Assembly (NCBI RefSeq): GCF_039812505.1
Contig: NZ_JBDIAQ010000118.1
Coordinates: 1 to 10,849 of the forward strand
Length of the DNA stretch: 10,849 bases
Origin: Intrasporangium_A sp039812505
Lineage (GTDB): Bacteria; Actinomycetota; Actinomycetes; Actinomycetales; Dermatophilaceae
Reading direction: 5' to 3'
Shown here one piece after another: positions 1-6,127 of the stretch. Position 1 is the first letter of the stretch. Every line of letters starts with the position of its first letter. The translations under genes were made by a program, and so were the position numbers. The notes under the pieces were generated by a model that did no database searches, was not told the origin of the DNA, and worked only from the letters and a program-made list of their open reading frames with translations.

Positions 1-17
1 CGTGGGGGGCGCGTGCG

Positions 18-1064
18 TCACAGCTCGATGACGACCTTCACGTCGCCGGGCTGCGGCGTGAAGGCGGCGGCGAACTGCTGCAGCGGGACCCGACGTGTCA
101 CCAGCCGCTGCAGCCAGCCGGGCTCGGCCTTCGCGAGCGCGGCGGCCCCCTGCTCGTAGTGGCGCAGGTTGGCGTTGACGCTGCCGACGACGACGTCGTT
201 CTGCAGGACGATCTCGCGGTTGACCTGCCCGACGTCGACCCCGAGCTTGCGGCCGCCCGAGGACACCCCGGTCAGGCACGAGATGCCGTAGGACGCCGTC
301 TCGGCCAGCGCCGCCAGCACGAGCGCGCTGACGCCGGTGGCCTCGATGACGATGTCGGGTCGCACCTGCCGGGCCACCTCGTCGACCGGGTCGCTGTGGT
401 AGGTGGCGCCGAGGTCCGCCACCAGCGCCGGCTTCGGGCCGTCCGTGACGATGTCGAGCACGTGGACCTCGAGGCCGCGCTGGACCCCGAGCAGTGCGGC
501 CAGCAGGCCGACCGGCCCGGCGCCGGTGACCAGCACCCGCTCCGGCTCGAACCACGCCCGCGCGCCGATCCGCTCGACCTGCTCCCAGGCCTTGGCGACG
601 ACGGTCGTCGGCTCGAGCAGCATGCCGACCGGCTCCAGCCGGGGGTCGAGGCGGACGGCGTAGCCCGGCTCGACGGACCACTGCTCGCTGCAGTACCCGT
701 GGATCTGCTTGATGCCGCGCTCGGTGTACCGGCCGTTGCGGCACATGTCGAACTCGCCGTGAGCACAGGCGCCGCACGGGACCGGGTCGGGGCGCCGGAC
801 GACCCCGACGACAAGGTCGCCCGCGCGGAACCCGCTGCCCTGCGGGGCCTTTCGTACCCTGCCGAGCGACTCGTGCCCGATGACGAGCCGCTCCTCGCCG
901 GGGGGTGCCCAGCCGTACGCACCGGCCGCGATCTCCTTGTCGGTCCCGCACACGCCGACCGCGATGCCGTCGACCAGCAGGTCGGTGTCGGCCACGTGGG
1001 GCTCGGGCACGTCGCGCACCTCGAGGGTGTCCGGGCTCAGCGGGATCGTCGTCAGCGCTCGCAT
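18..1064 (-). CDS. gdh: Zinc-type glucose 1-dehydrogenase (MDR superfamily)
   Basis: A 348-residue medium-chain dehydrogenase that would oxidise glucose (or a related aldose) at C1 with NAD(P)+ to the lactone, in the cytoplasm. Visible marks: the catalytic zinc site CGTD at 39-42 (Cys39) with GHE at 63-65 and Glu151 in LLEPTTV; a structural-metal segment C97-x2-C100-x7-C108; and a Rossmann GAGPVG at 181-186. Asp204 at the end of the second strand hints at NAD preference, which is inference. The N-terminal layout, the EPTTVVAKAWEQ segment and the overall length match archaeal-type glucose dehydrogenases better than generic alcohol or threonine dehydrogenases. The ATG start has no convincing Shine-Dalgarno but a TACGTT hexamer six bases upstream, suggesting a leaderless transcript. 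It follows modC on the same strand after 53 bases and is probably transcribed on its own. The exact sugar is uncertain. Confidence 0.85.
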   Translation of the reverse strand: MRALTTIPLSPDTLEVRDVPEPHVADTDLLVDGIAVGVCGTDKEIAAGAYGWAPPGEERLVIGHESLGRVRKAPQGSGFRAGDLVVGVVRRPDPVPCGACAHGEFDMCRNGRYTERGIKQIHGYCSEQWSVEPGYAVRLDPRLEPVGMLLEPTTVVAKAWEQVERIGARAWFEPERVLVTGAGPVGLLAALLGVQRGLEVHVLDIVTDGPKPALVADLGATYHSDPVDEVARQVRPDIVIEATGVSALVLAALAETASYGISCLTGVSSGGRKLGVDVGQVNREIVLQNDVVVGSVNANLRHYEQGAAALAKAEPGWLQRLVTRRVPLQQFAAAFTPQPGDVKVVIEL

Positions 1065-1070
1065 CCACTC

Positions 1071-1076
1071 AACGTA
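1071..1076 (-). promoter_or_regulatory. Putative -10 element of the glucose dehydrogenase gene (leaderless layout)
   Basis: TACGTT fits the actinobacterial TANNNT -10 pattern and is followed by six bases (GAGTGG) and then the ATG. Transcription would start at or next to the start codon. No clear -35 was seen. The call is from spacing and hexamer only. Confidence 0.4.
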
Positions 1077-1117
1077 CGCCTAGTGCCGCAACGCCTCCGG
1101 GGAAGGCGCGGCCGGGG

Positions 1118-2188
1118 TCAGCGGGGATAGGTGCCGACCTCGGTCGCCTTCACCGAGGCCCACAGGTCGCTGCCGACCTGGATGCCCAGCGCCGCGACGG
1201 AGGCCAGCGTGACCTCGGCGATCAGCTCCAGCGGCCCGGTCAGGGACACGCGGGCGGACTGGCCCCGCAGGGTCACCTCGGTCACGCGCATCGGCCAGGC
1301 GTTGCGGGCCGACCCCTCGGGCGGGCCGCGGTGCAGGACCACGGCGTGGGGCGAGATCGCCGCCCAGACCGGTCCGAGCGGGCTGGTGCCCACGACGAGC
1401 GGACAGCCGCCGTCGAGAGCCAGCAGCTCGTGCGAGTCTGCTTGGGCGGCATACAGGTTGAGCCCGACCACGGTGGCCACGTACGGAGTGCGCGGCTCGC
1501 GCAGGACCTGGCCGGGGGTGCCGACCTGCGTGACCGCGCCCGCCTCGACGAAGACGAGCCGGTCGGCCAGCGTGAGCGCGTCGAGCGGGTCGTGGGTGAC
1601 CAGGACGGTGACGCCGGCGTAGTCGTGCAGGCGCCGGGCGAGGTCGGTGCGGGTGCGGGCGCGGGTCTCGGGGTCGAGCGCGGACAGCGGCTCGTCGAGC
1701 AGCAGCAGCTCGGGGTCGACGGCGAGCGCGCGGGCCAGCGCCACCCGGGCGGCCTGACCGGACGACAGCTCGCCGGGCCGGGCGTGGGCGAGGTCGCCGA
1801 GCCCCACCCGCTCGAGCTCCAGCCTTGCCCGGGCTCGCGCGGTCCGGGCCGCCATGCCCCGGCTGCGCGGGCCGTAGGCGACGTTGTCGACGGCCCGCAG
1901 GTGGGGGAACAGGAGCGGGTCGGCGAGCATGAGCCCGACGCTGCGCTGCTCCGGCAGGCGACGGGCCCGGCCGGCCCGCTCCCAGGTCGCTCCCGACACG
2001 ACGACGTGGCCCTGCTCGAGCGGCAGCGCGCCGGCCAGGGCGAGCACCGCCGAGGTCTTGCCGCCGCCGTTGGGGCCCAGGATGCCGACGACCTCTCCAC
2101 GCGCCGCAGCGAGCGTGACGTCCACGCGAAGTGTCCCGCGGGTCAGGGCGATTCGCGCGTCGAGCCCGGTCTCGGTCAGCGGACCCAC
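1118..2188 (-). CDS. modC: Molybdate ABC transporter ATP-binding protein ModC
   Basis: 356 residues starting at the GTG at 2188, which overlaps the modB stop by 13 bases; AGGGG lies just upstream. The open frame continues far upstream, but that part runs antisense or out of frame through modB. This is the ATPase that powers molybdate (or tungstate) uptake by ModB at the inner face of the membrane. Walker A is GPNGGGKTS at 38-46, the signature LSSGQ at 141-145, Walker B LLLLDEP at 161-167, the D-loop SALD at 169-172 and the switch His199 in VTHD. The C-terminal 58 residues (about 299-356) form a Mop/TOBE molybdate-binding domain. Two departures from consensus: the Q-loop reads LMLADPLLFPHL, with Ala89 where Gln is expected, and the signature has Ser for the first Gly. 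It is the last gene of the mod operon. Confidence 0.92.
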   Translation of the reverse strand: MGPLTETGLDARIALTRGTLRVDVTLAAARGEVVGILGPNGGGKTSAVLALAGALPLEQGHVVVSGATWERAGRARRLPEQRSVGLMLADPLLFPHLRAVDNVAYGPRSRGMAARTARARARLELERVGLGDLAHARPGELSSGQAARVALARALAVDPELLLLDEPLSALDPETRARTRTDLARRLHDYAGVTVLVTHDPLDALTLADRLVFVEAGAVTQVGTPGQVLREPRTPYVATVVGLNLYAAQADSHELLALDGGCPLVVGTSPLGPVWAAISPHAVVLHRGPPEGSARNAWPMRVTEVTLRGQSARVSLTGPLELIAEVTLASVAALGIQVGSDLWASVKATEVGTYPR

Positions 2189-2949
2189 CGACCCCTGAGC
2201 AGCCCGAGGACCAGCACGCTGACGGTGAGCAGGACGATGCTGATCGAGGTAGCGACCTTCGGATCCTCTTGCAGCGCAACGTAGACGGCGAGCGGGGCGG
2301 TCTGGGTGCGGCCGGCGAAGTTGCCGGCGAAGGTGATCGTGGCGCCGAACTCGCCCAGCGCGCGGGCCCAGGCCAGGGCCAGCCCGCTCGCGATGCCGGG
2401 GACGACGAGGGGCAGGGCCACCGTGCGCAGGTAGCGCAGGTCGGAGGCGCCGAGCGTGCGGGCCACGGACTCGAGCCGGGGGTCCAGCCCGCGCATCGCC
2501 CCCTCGACCGCGAGCACGTAGTAGGGCAGCGCCACGAAGGTCTCGGCGAAGACGACCGCGACCGTGGTGAACGGGATCTCGATGCCGAACGGCGCCAGGT
2601 GCTGTCCCACGATGCCGGTGCGCCCCCACGTCATCAGCAGCGCGACGCCGCCGACCACCGGGGGCAGCACGAGCGGGACGGTCAGCAATGCGCGCAGCCA
2701 GCGGGTCGCGACGTGGTCCGAGCGGGCCAGCAGCCAGGCGAGCGGGGTGCCGAGCAGCAGGCACAGCGCCGCCGTCGACGAGGTCGTCAGCAGCGAGAGG
2801 CGCAGCGCGGGCAACCCGGTCCCGCCGGTGAGGTCCTGGACCAGGTGGCCCCAGTCCGCCCGGACCAGCAGCGCCACCAGCGGCAGGGTGAGCAGCAGCA
2901 CCGCGACGAGCGCCGGCCCGCCCAGCCCCAGGCGGGAGCGCCAGGTCAC
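2176..2949 (-). CDS. modB: Molybdate ABC transporter permease ModB
   Basis: 257 residues from a GTG start that overlaps the modA stop as GTGA, so translation is probably coupled. It forms the membrane channel for molybdate as a homodimer contacting ModC. Hydrophobic segments are visible near 11-30, 52-75, 88-107, 125-148, 180-198 and 234-252, consistent with an integral permease. The cytoplasmic EAA-type coupling loop is EGAMRGLDPRLESVARTLGA at 149-168, followed by the ALPLVVPGI segment at 178-186. RALGEFGATITFAGN at 196-210 is characteristic of the ModB/CysT permease group. Operon context with modA and modC settles molybdate over sulfate. Tungstate cannot be excluded. Confidence 0.92.
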   Translation of the reverse strand: MTWRSRLGLGGPALVAVLLLTLPLVALLVRADWGHLVQDLTGGTGLPALRLSLLTTSSTAALCLLLGTPLAWLLARSDHVATRWLRALLTVPLVLPPVVGGVALLMTWGRTGIVGQHLAPFGIEIPFTTVAVVFAETFVALPYYVLAVEGAMRGLDPRLESVARTLGASDLRYLRTVALPLVVPGIASGLALAWARALGEFGATITFAGNFAGRTQTAPLAVYVALQEDPKVATSISIVLLTVSVLVLGLLRGRWVR

Positions 2950-3779
2950 GGCGGTCCGAAGCCGAACGTGGTCAGGGTGGCTCGGCCCGCAGGGCTGAGC
3001 ACGGCGGCCACGAACGCGCGGGTGGCGGGCTCGTCGTCGAGCCGGATGACCGGGTAGTGCAGCGTGGTGTTCAGCTTCGCCGGGATCGGTATGCCGCTGA
3101 CCGCCCCCTTGGCCGCGACGACGTCCGACCGGTAGACGATCGCGGCATCGGCCTCGCCGAGGGAGACCTTGGCCAGGGTCGCCTTGACGTCGATCTCGCG
3201 CGAGACGACGTGTGGCTCGACCTCGGCCCGGGCCAGCGTCGCCGCGGCCGCCTTGCCGCAGGGGACGGTGGTCTCGCAGAGCACGACCTTAAGGTCGGTC
3301 CGGGCCAGGTCGGCCAGACCCGTGACCTTGCCGGGGTTGCTCGGCGGCACGGCGATCTCGAGCGAGTTGCTGGCGAAGAGCTCGGTGCTCCTGACCAGGC
3401 TCTGGTCGAGGGGCTTGGCGGCGGCCTGGCCGGCCAGGGCGAGCACGTCGGCCGGCGCGCCCTGGTTGACCTGCTGGACGAGGGTGGCGCTGGAGCCGTA
3501 CGAGACCGCGACGCTCAGGCCCGGGTGGGCGGCCTCGAGCCCGGCCTTGATGGCGTCGAACGACTCGGTCAGCGAGGCCGCGGCCAGGACCGTGACGGTG
3601 CCACTGAGTGCGCTGCCGGTCCCGGTGCCGCCGGCCCGAGCGTCGGAGCCGGGTGCGCCGGTCCCGCCGCAGCCGGCCAGCAAGAGGATGGCCACCGTGC
3701 CCAGCGCCGCGAGCGCGGTCCGGCCGGGAGCCGGGGACAGGCTCGGCCGGTCGCGACGCGGGCCGGCGCGTCCCGTCAT
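2946..3779 (-). CDS. modA: Molybdate-binding lipoprotein ModA
   Basis: 277 residues from the ATG at 3779, which overlaps the stop of the upstream regulator as ATGA and has GAGGTG five bases before it. The longer frame upstream only reads through the regulator gene. It is the extracytoplasmic molybdate receptor, anchored as a lipoprotein: a basic N-terminus, a hydrophobic stretch at 21-35 and the lipobox LAGC with Cys37. The mature part begins with VTVLAAASLTESF at 62-74, and the predicted oxyanion ligands are Ser69, Ser96/Ser97 in GSSATL and Tyr216 in AAIVYRSD, by comparison with E. coli ModA. A Gly/Ala/Thr-rich linker (38-60) separates the anchor from the fold. The length is normal for the family. 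ModA hands molybdate to ModB. Confidence 0.93.
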   Translation of the reverse strand: MTGRAGPRRDRPSLSPAPGRTALAALGTVAILLLAGCGGTGAPGSDARAGGTGTGSALSGTVTVLAAASLTESFDAIKAGLEAAHPGLSVAVSYGSSATLVQQVNQGAPADVLALAGQAAAKPLDQSLVRSTELFASNSLEIAVPPSNPGKVTGLADLARTDLKVVLCETTVPCGKAAAATLARAEVEPHVVSREIDVKATLAKVSLGEADAAIVYRSDVVAAKGAVSGIPIPAKLNTTLHYPVIRLDDEPATRAFVAAVLSPAGRATLTTFGFGPP

Positions 3780-4171
3780 GCCGGCACCTCGACCACGACG
3801 TGGGTGGACTTGACCGAGGCGACCGCGACCGAGCCGACCGTGAGCCCGAGGTCGTCGACCGACTCCGCGGACAGCAGCGAGACGATGCGGTACGGACCGC
3901 ACTGCAGCTCCACCTTGGCCATGACGGTGTCCTTGGTGACGGCCGTGACGATGCCGCGCATCCGGTTGCGGGCCGAGGCCCCGCCGATGACGCCGACCTC
4001 GGCCGGGTGAGCCAGCTCCCGGGCCACGGCCGCCAGCTCGGCGCCGTCGACGGTCCGGCGTCCGGACTCGTCGGTGCCCGCGCTCAGCCGGCCCGAGTCG
4101 ACCATCCGACGGACCGTGTCGTCGCTGACGCCGAGCAGGGCGGCAGCCTCGGTGATTCGCAGATGCGGCAT
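3776..4171 (-). CDS. HTH-Mop domain molybdate-responsive regulator
   Basis: 131 residues. An N-terminal excisionase/MerR-like helix-turn-helix (about 5-30, LRITEAAALLGVSDDTVRRM) is followed by a variable linker and a C-terminal Mop/TOBE domain (about 66-131, SARNRMRGIVTAV to VKSTHVVVEV) that binds molybdate in other proteins. The architecture is that of the small actinobacterial molybdenum-binding regulators, distinct from E. coli ModE. It probably senses intracellular molybdate and controls the downstream modABC genes and itself. I chose the ATG at 4171 over a GTG at 4180 because the conserved part begins there and because TAAGGTG lies at a suitable distance upstream. A perfect inverted repeat spans this start. 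The stop overlaps the modA start. The DNA target and the sign of regulation are inferred. Confidence 0.85.
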   Translation of the reverse strand: MPHLRITEAAALLGVSDDTVRRMVDSGRLSAGTDESGRRTVDGAELAAVARELAHPAEVGVIGGASARNRMRGIVTAVTKDTVMAKVELQCGPYRIVSLLSAESVDDLGLTVGSVAVASVKSTHVVVEVPA

Positions 4172-4198
4172 ATGAGGCACCTTACAGCCGCATCTGCG
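4158..4198. promoter_or_regulatory. Candidate mod operator: 12-bp perfect inverted repeat around -10 and start codon
   Basis: The arms CGCAGATGCGGC (4158-4169) and GCCGCATCTGCG (4187-4198) are exact reverse complements separated by 17 bases. Each arm also contains a small palindrome of form CGCA-N2-TGCG, and the two palindromes are 31 bp apart centre to centre, about three helical turns. On the minus strand the 17-base interval holds TAAGGT (4179-4184), readable as a -10 or as a Shine-Dalgarno, and the first two bases of the ATG. The layout fits binding by the HTH-Mop regulator to repress its own operon. If transcription begins further upstream, the same repeat could form an mRNA hairpin at the translation start. 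Confidence 0.6.
4179..4184 (-). promoter_or_regulatory. Putative -10 (or Shine-Dalgarno) of the mod operon
   Basis: TAAGGT matches the TANNNT -10 pattern and lies seven bases before the regulator ATG, which would give an almost leaderless transcript. AAGG in the same place could instead act as a ribosome binding site at eight bases. No good -35 is visible. The preceding SRPBCC gene ends only 44 bases upstream on the same strand, so read-through from it is also possible. Confidence 0.4.
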
Positions 4199-4215
4199 GA
4201 ACCTGCTACCTCCGT

Positions 4216-4737
4216 CTACGAGGCGCCGCCTCCGGCGCCTGCGGGCGCGGTCGGCGCCGAACCCACGAGGGCCTCCAGCCGTTCGTAGCCCTCGCGCATG
4301 CCCCTCTCCATGCCGCTGGCCACCATGGCGTCACGGCCCTCGACGGTGCGCCCGACGCTGCGGCCACGCAGGCGGCAGCGCCCGTCGCCGAGGTCGTCGA
4401 ACCAGAGGAACTCGATCGCCACCTCGTCCGGCATGCCCTCGAACTCGAAGGTCTGGATGACGAGCTCGTCGTCGCGGATGGTGTGGAACAGGCCGTGAAA
4501 GCCGTACTCGGCTCCGTCGCTCCGGTGCGTGTAGCGGTAGCTGCCGCCGGTGGCGAAGTCCCAGCCCTCGATGCCCATCTCGTGGCCGTTCGGCCCGAGC
4601 CACTGCCGGACCAGGTCGGGGTCGCGGTGCGCGTCGAACACGGCGGCGACCGGGGCGTCGAACTCCCGGGTGTAGTCGATCCAGGGAACGCCTTCGGGGG
4701 CGTCGATGGTCAGCTCGTTGGTCGTGGCGTTGGTCAT
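4216..4737 (-). CDS. SRPBCC / AHSA1-like (START-type fold) protein
   Basis: 173 residues from the ATG at 4737, which overlaps the ArsR stop as ATGA and has AAGGAG eight bases upstream. Recognisable family marks: YTREFDAPVAAVFDAHRDPD (22-41), the QWLGP turn (45-49), GWDFATGGSYRY (58-69) and the C-terminal helix GMERGMREGYERLEAL (142-157). Members have a helix-grip fold with a hydrophobic pocket and resemble the activator domain of Aha1; the ligand or activity is usually unknown. The last 15 residues are a low-complexity Gly/Ala/Pro tail. Pairing with an ArsR repressor is a very common arrangement for this family and implies co-expression under that repressor. No catalytic function can be assigned. 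Confidence 0.88.
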   Translation of the reverse strand: MTNATTNELTIDAPEGVPWIDYTREFDAPVAAVFDAHRDPDLVRQWLGPNGHEMGIEGWDFATGGSYRYTHRSDGAEYGFHGLFHTIRDDELVIQTFEFEGMPDEVAIEFLWFDDLGDGRCRLRGRSVGRTVEGRDAMVASGMERGMREGYERLEALVGSAPTAPAGAGGGAS

Positions 4738-5096
4738 GGCTGCTTCTCCTTGGTGCTGCGGCGTGGTGCGCCGGGTGAGTGCTCCAGCAGGGCGTCGAGC
4801 CTGCGGAACCGTTGCTCGTGGACGAGCCGGTAGCGGTCGATCCAGGCGGTGAGCGCCTCGAGTCGGGCCGCGTTCAGGTGCACCGGGCGGCGCTGGGCCT
4901 CCCTGGTCCGGGTCACGAGCCGTGCGTGCTCGAGGACCTGGATGTGCTTCGAGACCGCCTGCTTGCTGATCTCGAACGGCTCGGCGAGCTCGTTGACCGT
5001 CGCCGGTCCGCGGCTCAGCCGAGCGATCATCGCGCGCCGGACCGGGTCGGCCAGGGCCGCGAAGGCCCGGTCGAGCAGCTCCTGGTCCGACGTCAT
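4734..5096 (-). CDS. ArsR-family winged-helix transcriptional repressor
   Basis: 120 residues. The fold begins with LLDRAFAALADPVRRAMIARL (8-28), followed by the HTH VNELAEPFEISKQAVSKHIQ (34-53) with recognition helix SKQAVSKHIQVLEHARLV, then a wing rich in Arg (TRTREAQRRPVHLN, 62-75). There are no cysteines, so the classical metal-sensing sites of ArsR/SmtB are absent; this fits the subgroup that accompanies AHSA1-like genes. I chose the ATG at 5096 over an in-frame TTG at 5102; GGGAG lies ten bases upstream. It is the first gene of a two-gene operon with the SRPBCC protein and probably represses that operon by binding the AT-rich inverted repeats just upstream. The inducer is unknown. Confidence 0.88.
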   Translation of the reverse strand: MTSDQELLDRAFAALADPVRRAMIARLSRGPATVNELAEPFEISKQAVSKHIQVLEHARLVTRTREAQRRPVHLNAARLEALTAWIDRYRLVHEQRFRRLDALLEHSPGAPRRSTKEKQP

Positions 5097-5101
5097 CCCC
5101 A

Positions 5102-5153
5102 ACCAGCTCCCAATAGCTGGTCAACTGGCTAATTGATCAACCAACACGTTGAT
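5102..5153. promoter_or_regulatory. AT-rich operator/promoter region of the arsR-SRPBCC operon
   Basis: This segment is markedly richer in A and T than its surroundings and holds several dyads: ACCAGCT-N6-AGCTGGT (5102-5121), the 8-bp palindrome TTGATCAA (5133-5140) and ATCAAC-N6-GTTGAT (5136-5153). TCAAC also recurs directly at 5121-5125 and 5137-5141. Dyads of this size directly before an ArsR gene are the expected operator. A minus-strand TTGATC or TTGACC could serve as -35, but I could not fix a confident -10. The rest of the intergenic stretch, towards 5186, shows nothing further. Confidence 0.5.
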
Positions 5154-5186
5154 TACACTCCCGCCGCCGCGCCGGTGTCAAGGCGA

Positions 5187-5212
5187 CCGACCCGGTCGGC
5201 CCGGGACGGGCC
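5187..5212 (-). terminator. GC-rich hairpins after the B3/B4-domain gene
   Basis: Directly after the stop codon, GGCCC-GGGAC-GGGCC (5198-5212) can form a 5-bp stem, and CCGACC-C-GGTCGG (5187-5199) another. No T-tract follows, so this is at best a weak, GC-type terminator. Confidence 0.3.
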
Positions 5213-5962
5213 TCAGCCCTCCTCATGCCCGACCCCGCGGGCCGCCACCAGCCGCCGCGAACTGCGCACCCGCGGCCCGAGCCGGGCCAGGTGGTCGACG
5301 AGCTCGTCGGCGGCCGTGTGCATCCCGTCGTCCGTGACCGGGTCGAGGGCGTCGATGACGAACAGCGCCGTCGTGGTGCCCTCCTGCAGCCGGGTGCGGC
5401 GCGCCTGGCGCCAGTTCCACCGCCGGCACGTCACGCCCGCCCCGTCGCACCAGACCACCTCGCCGGGCTCGGGGTGCTCGACGACCTCGACCCCGCCGGC
5501 GACCGTGTCGAAGGCCTCGACGCCCGTCGCGCGCAGCAGTCGCGGCGGTCCCTGGTAGCGGTCCAGGTCCTCCCCGCCGAGTGGGAGCCGGTGCAGCACC
5601 GAGATGGCGTTGTAGATGTCGGTCAGCGGGTTCACTTGCGGCAGACCGGAGCTCGCGCGGCGCAGCAGCGCTTCGAGGCTGTTGCGGGTGCGTTGCGGCT
5701 TGGCGCCGAAGCCCCGGTAGGCCTCGCGCCATGCCGCCACGTGCGGGAGCCGCTCGACCGGACAGTCGGCCAGCGCCCGACGCGCGGCATCCTCGGCGCG
5801 GGCGAGCAGGGTCGTGCTGGTGTCGTCCTGTCCGCCGGGGACCAGGCCCTCGACCGCGACGAGCAGCACCCGGTAGTCCGGTCGCAGCGCGGCGACCTCG
5901 TCTGCGACGAACGCCCCGGCGAGCAGCGCGTCCACCCGCCCGTCCCCCTTCCGCTCGACCAT
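5213..5962 (-). CDS. Free-standing B3/B4-domain protein (tRNA-synthetase editing-like domain)
   Basis: 249 residues. The protein matches the stand-alone family related to the B3/B4 domain of phenylalanyl-tRNA synthetase beta, which in the full enzyme edits mischarged Tyr-tRNA(Phe). Recognised conserved blocks: AWREAYRGFGAKPQRTRNS (77-95) with LEALLRR after it, NPLTDIYNAISVLHRLPLGG (111-130), and the C-terminal block EPGEVVWCDGAGVTCRRWN (165-183) leading to GTTTALFVIDAL (195-206). No aminoacylation or anticodon-binding parts are present, so a trans-editing or tRNA/amino-acid-binding role is possible but unproven for this family. The ATG start is preceded by GGGGAGGAG. It is a single gene between the ung region and the arsR pair, separated from ung by a tandem repeat. 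The family call is firm; the function is open. Confidence 0.8.
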   Translation of the reverse strand: MVERKGDGRVDALLAGAFVADEVAALRPDYRVLLVAVEGLVPGGQDDTSTTLLARAEDAARRALADCPVERLPHVAAWREAYRGFGAKPQRTRNSLEALLRRASSGLPQVNPLTDIYNAISVLHRLPLGGEDLDRYQGPPRLLRATGVEAFDTVAGGVEVVEHPEPGEVVWCDGAGVTCRRWNWRQARRTRLQEGTTTALFVIDALDPVTDDGMHTAADELVDHLARLGPRVRSSRRLVAARGVGHEEG

Positions 5963-6022
5963 CCTCGTCTCCTCCCCGCCCGGCGTGCGGGCTGCCGCGG
6001 CCAGCTGTCGAGCCGAGCGTAT

Positions 6023-6113
6023 GCCGCCGGGCCGCCGGCCGCGCCCCGCAGCCCTGCCGCCGGCCGCGCCCCGTGCCCGGGCCGCCGGCCGCGCCTTGCA
6101 CCCGAGCCGCCGG
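6023..6113. repeat. 25-bp GC-rich tandem repeat, three full copies
   Basis: Full units at 6031-6055, 6056-6080 and 6081-6105 each begin with GCCGCCGGCCGCGCC and differ only in the last ten bases. Partial units of eight bases flank them at 6023-6030 and 6106-6113. The 25-bp period is not a multiple of three, so the array is not coding. It lies between the ung stop and the start of the B3/B4 gene, both on the minus strand. The rest of this 165-base gap shows only the B3/B4 ribosome binding site. Confidence 0.85.
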
Positions 6114-6127
6114 GGAGGCTGGATCGG

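Noticed and set aside
731..772. Structural zinc site of the glucose dehydrogenase seems short of one cysteine (C-x2-C-x7-C instead of four Cys)
   Set aside because: As I recall them, glucose dehydrogenases of this group also show a C-x2-C-x7-C pattern, so I treat it as family-typical and not a loss.
1092..1108. Possible terminator between modC and gdh (CGCCT / AGGCG with seven-base loop)
   Set aside because: Five weakly placed pairs with no T-tract; expected by chance at this GC content.
905..2284. Long plus-strand open frame (459 codons) opposite gdh and modC
   Set aside because: Its product is Arg/Gly/Pro-rich without any fold or motif, and both opposite genes are complete known families; this is a high-GC antisense shadow.
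2189..2764. Upstream extension of the modC frame
   Set aside because: It overlaps modB in another frame on the same strand and reads as Arg/Ala-rich noise; the GTG at 2188 gives a normal ModC N-terminus.
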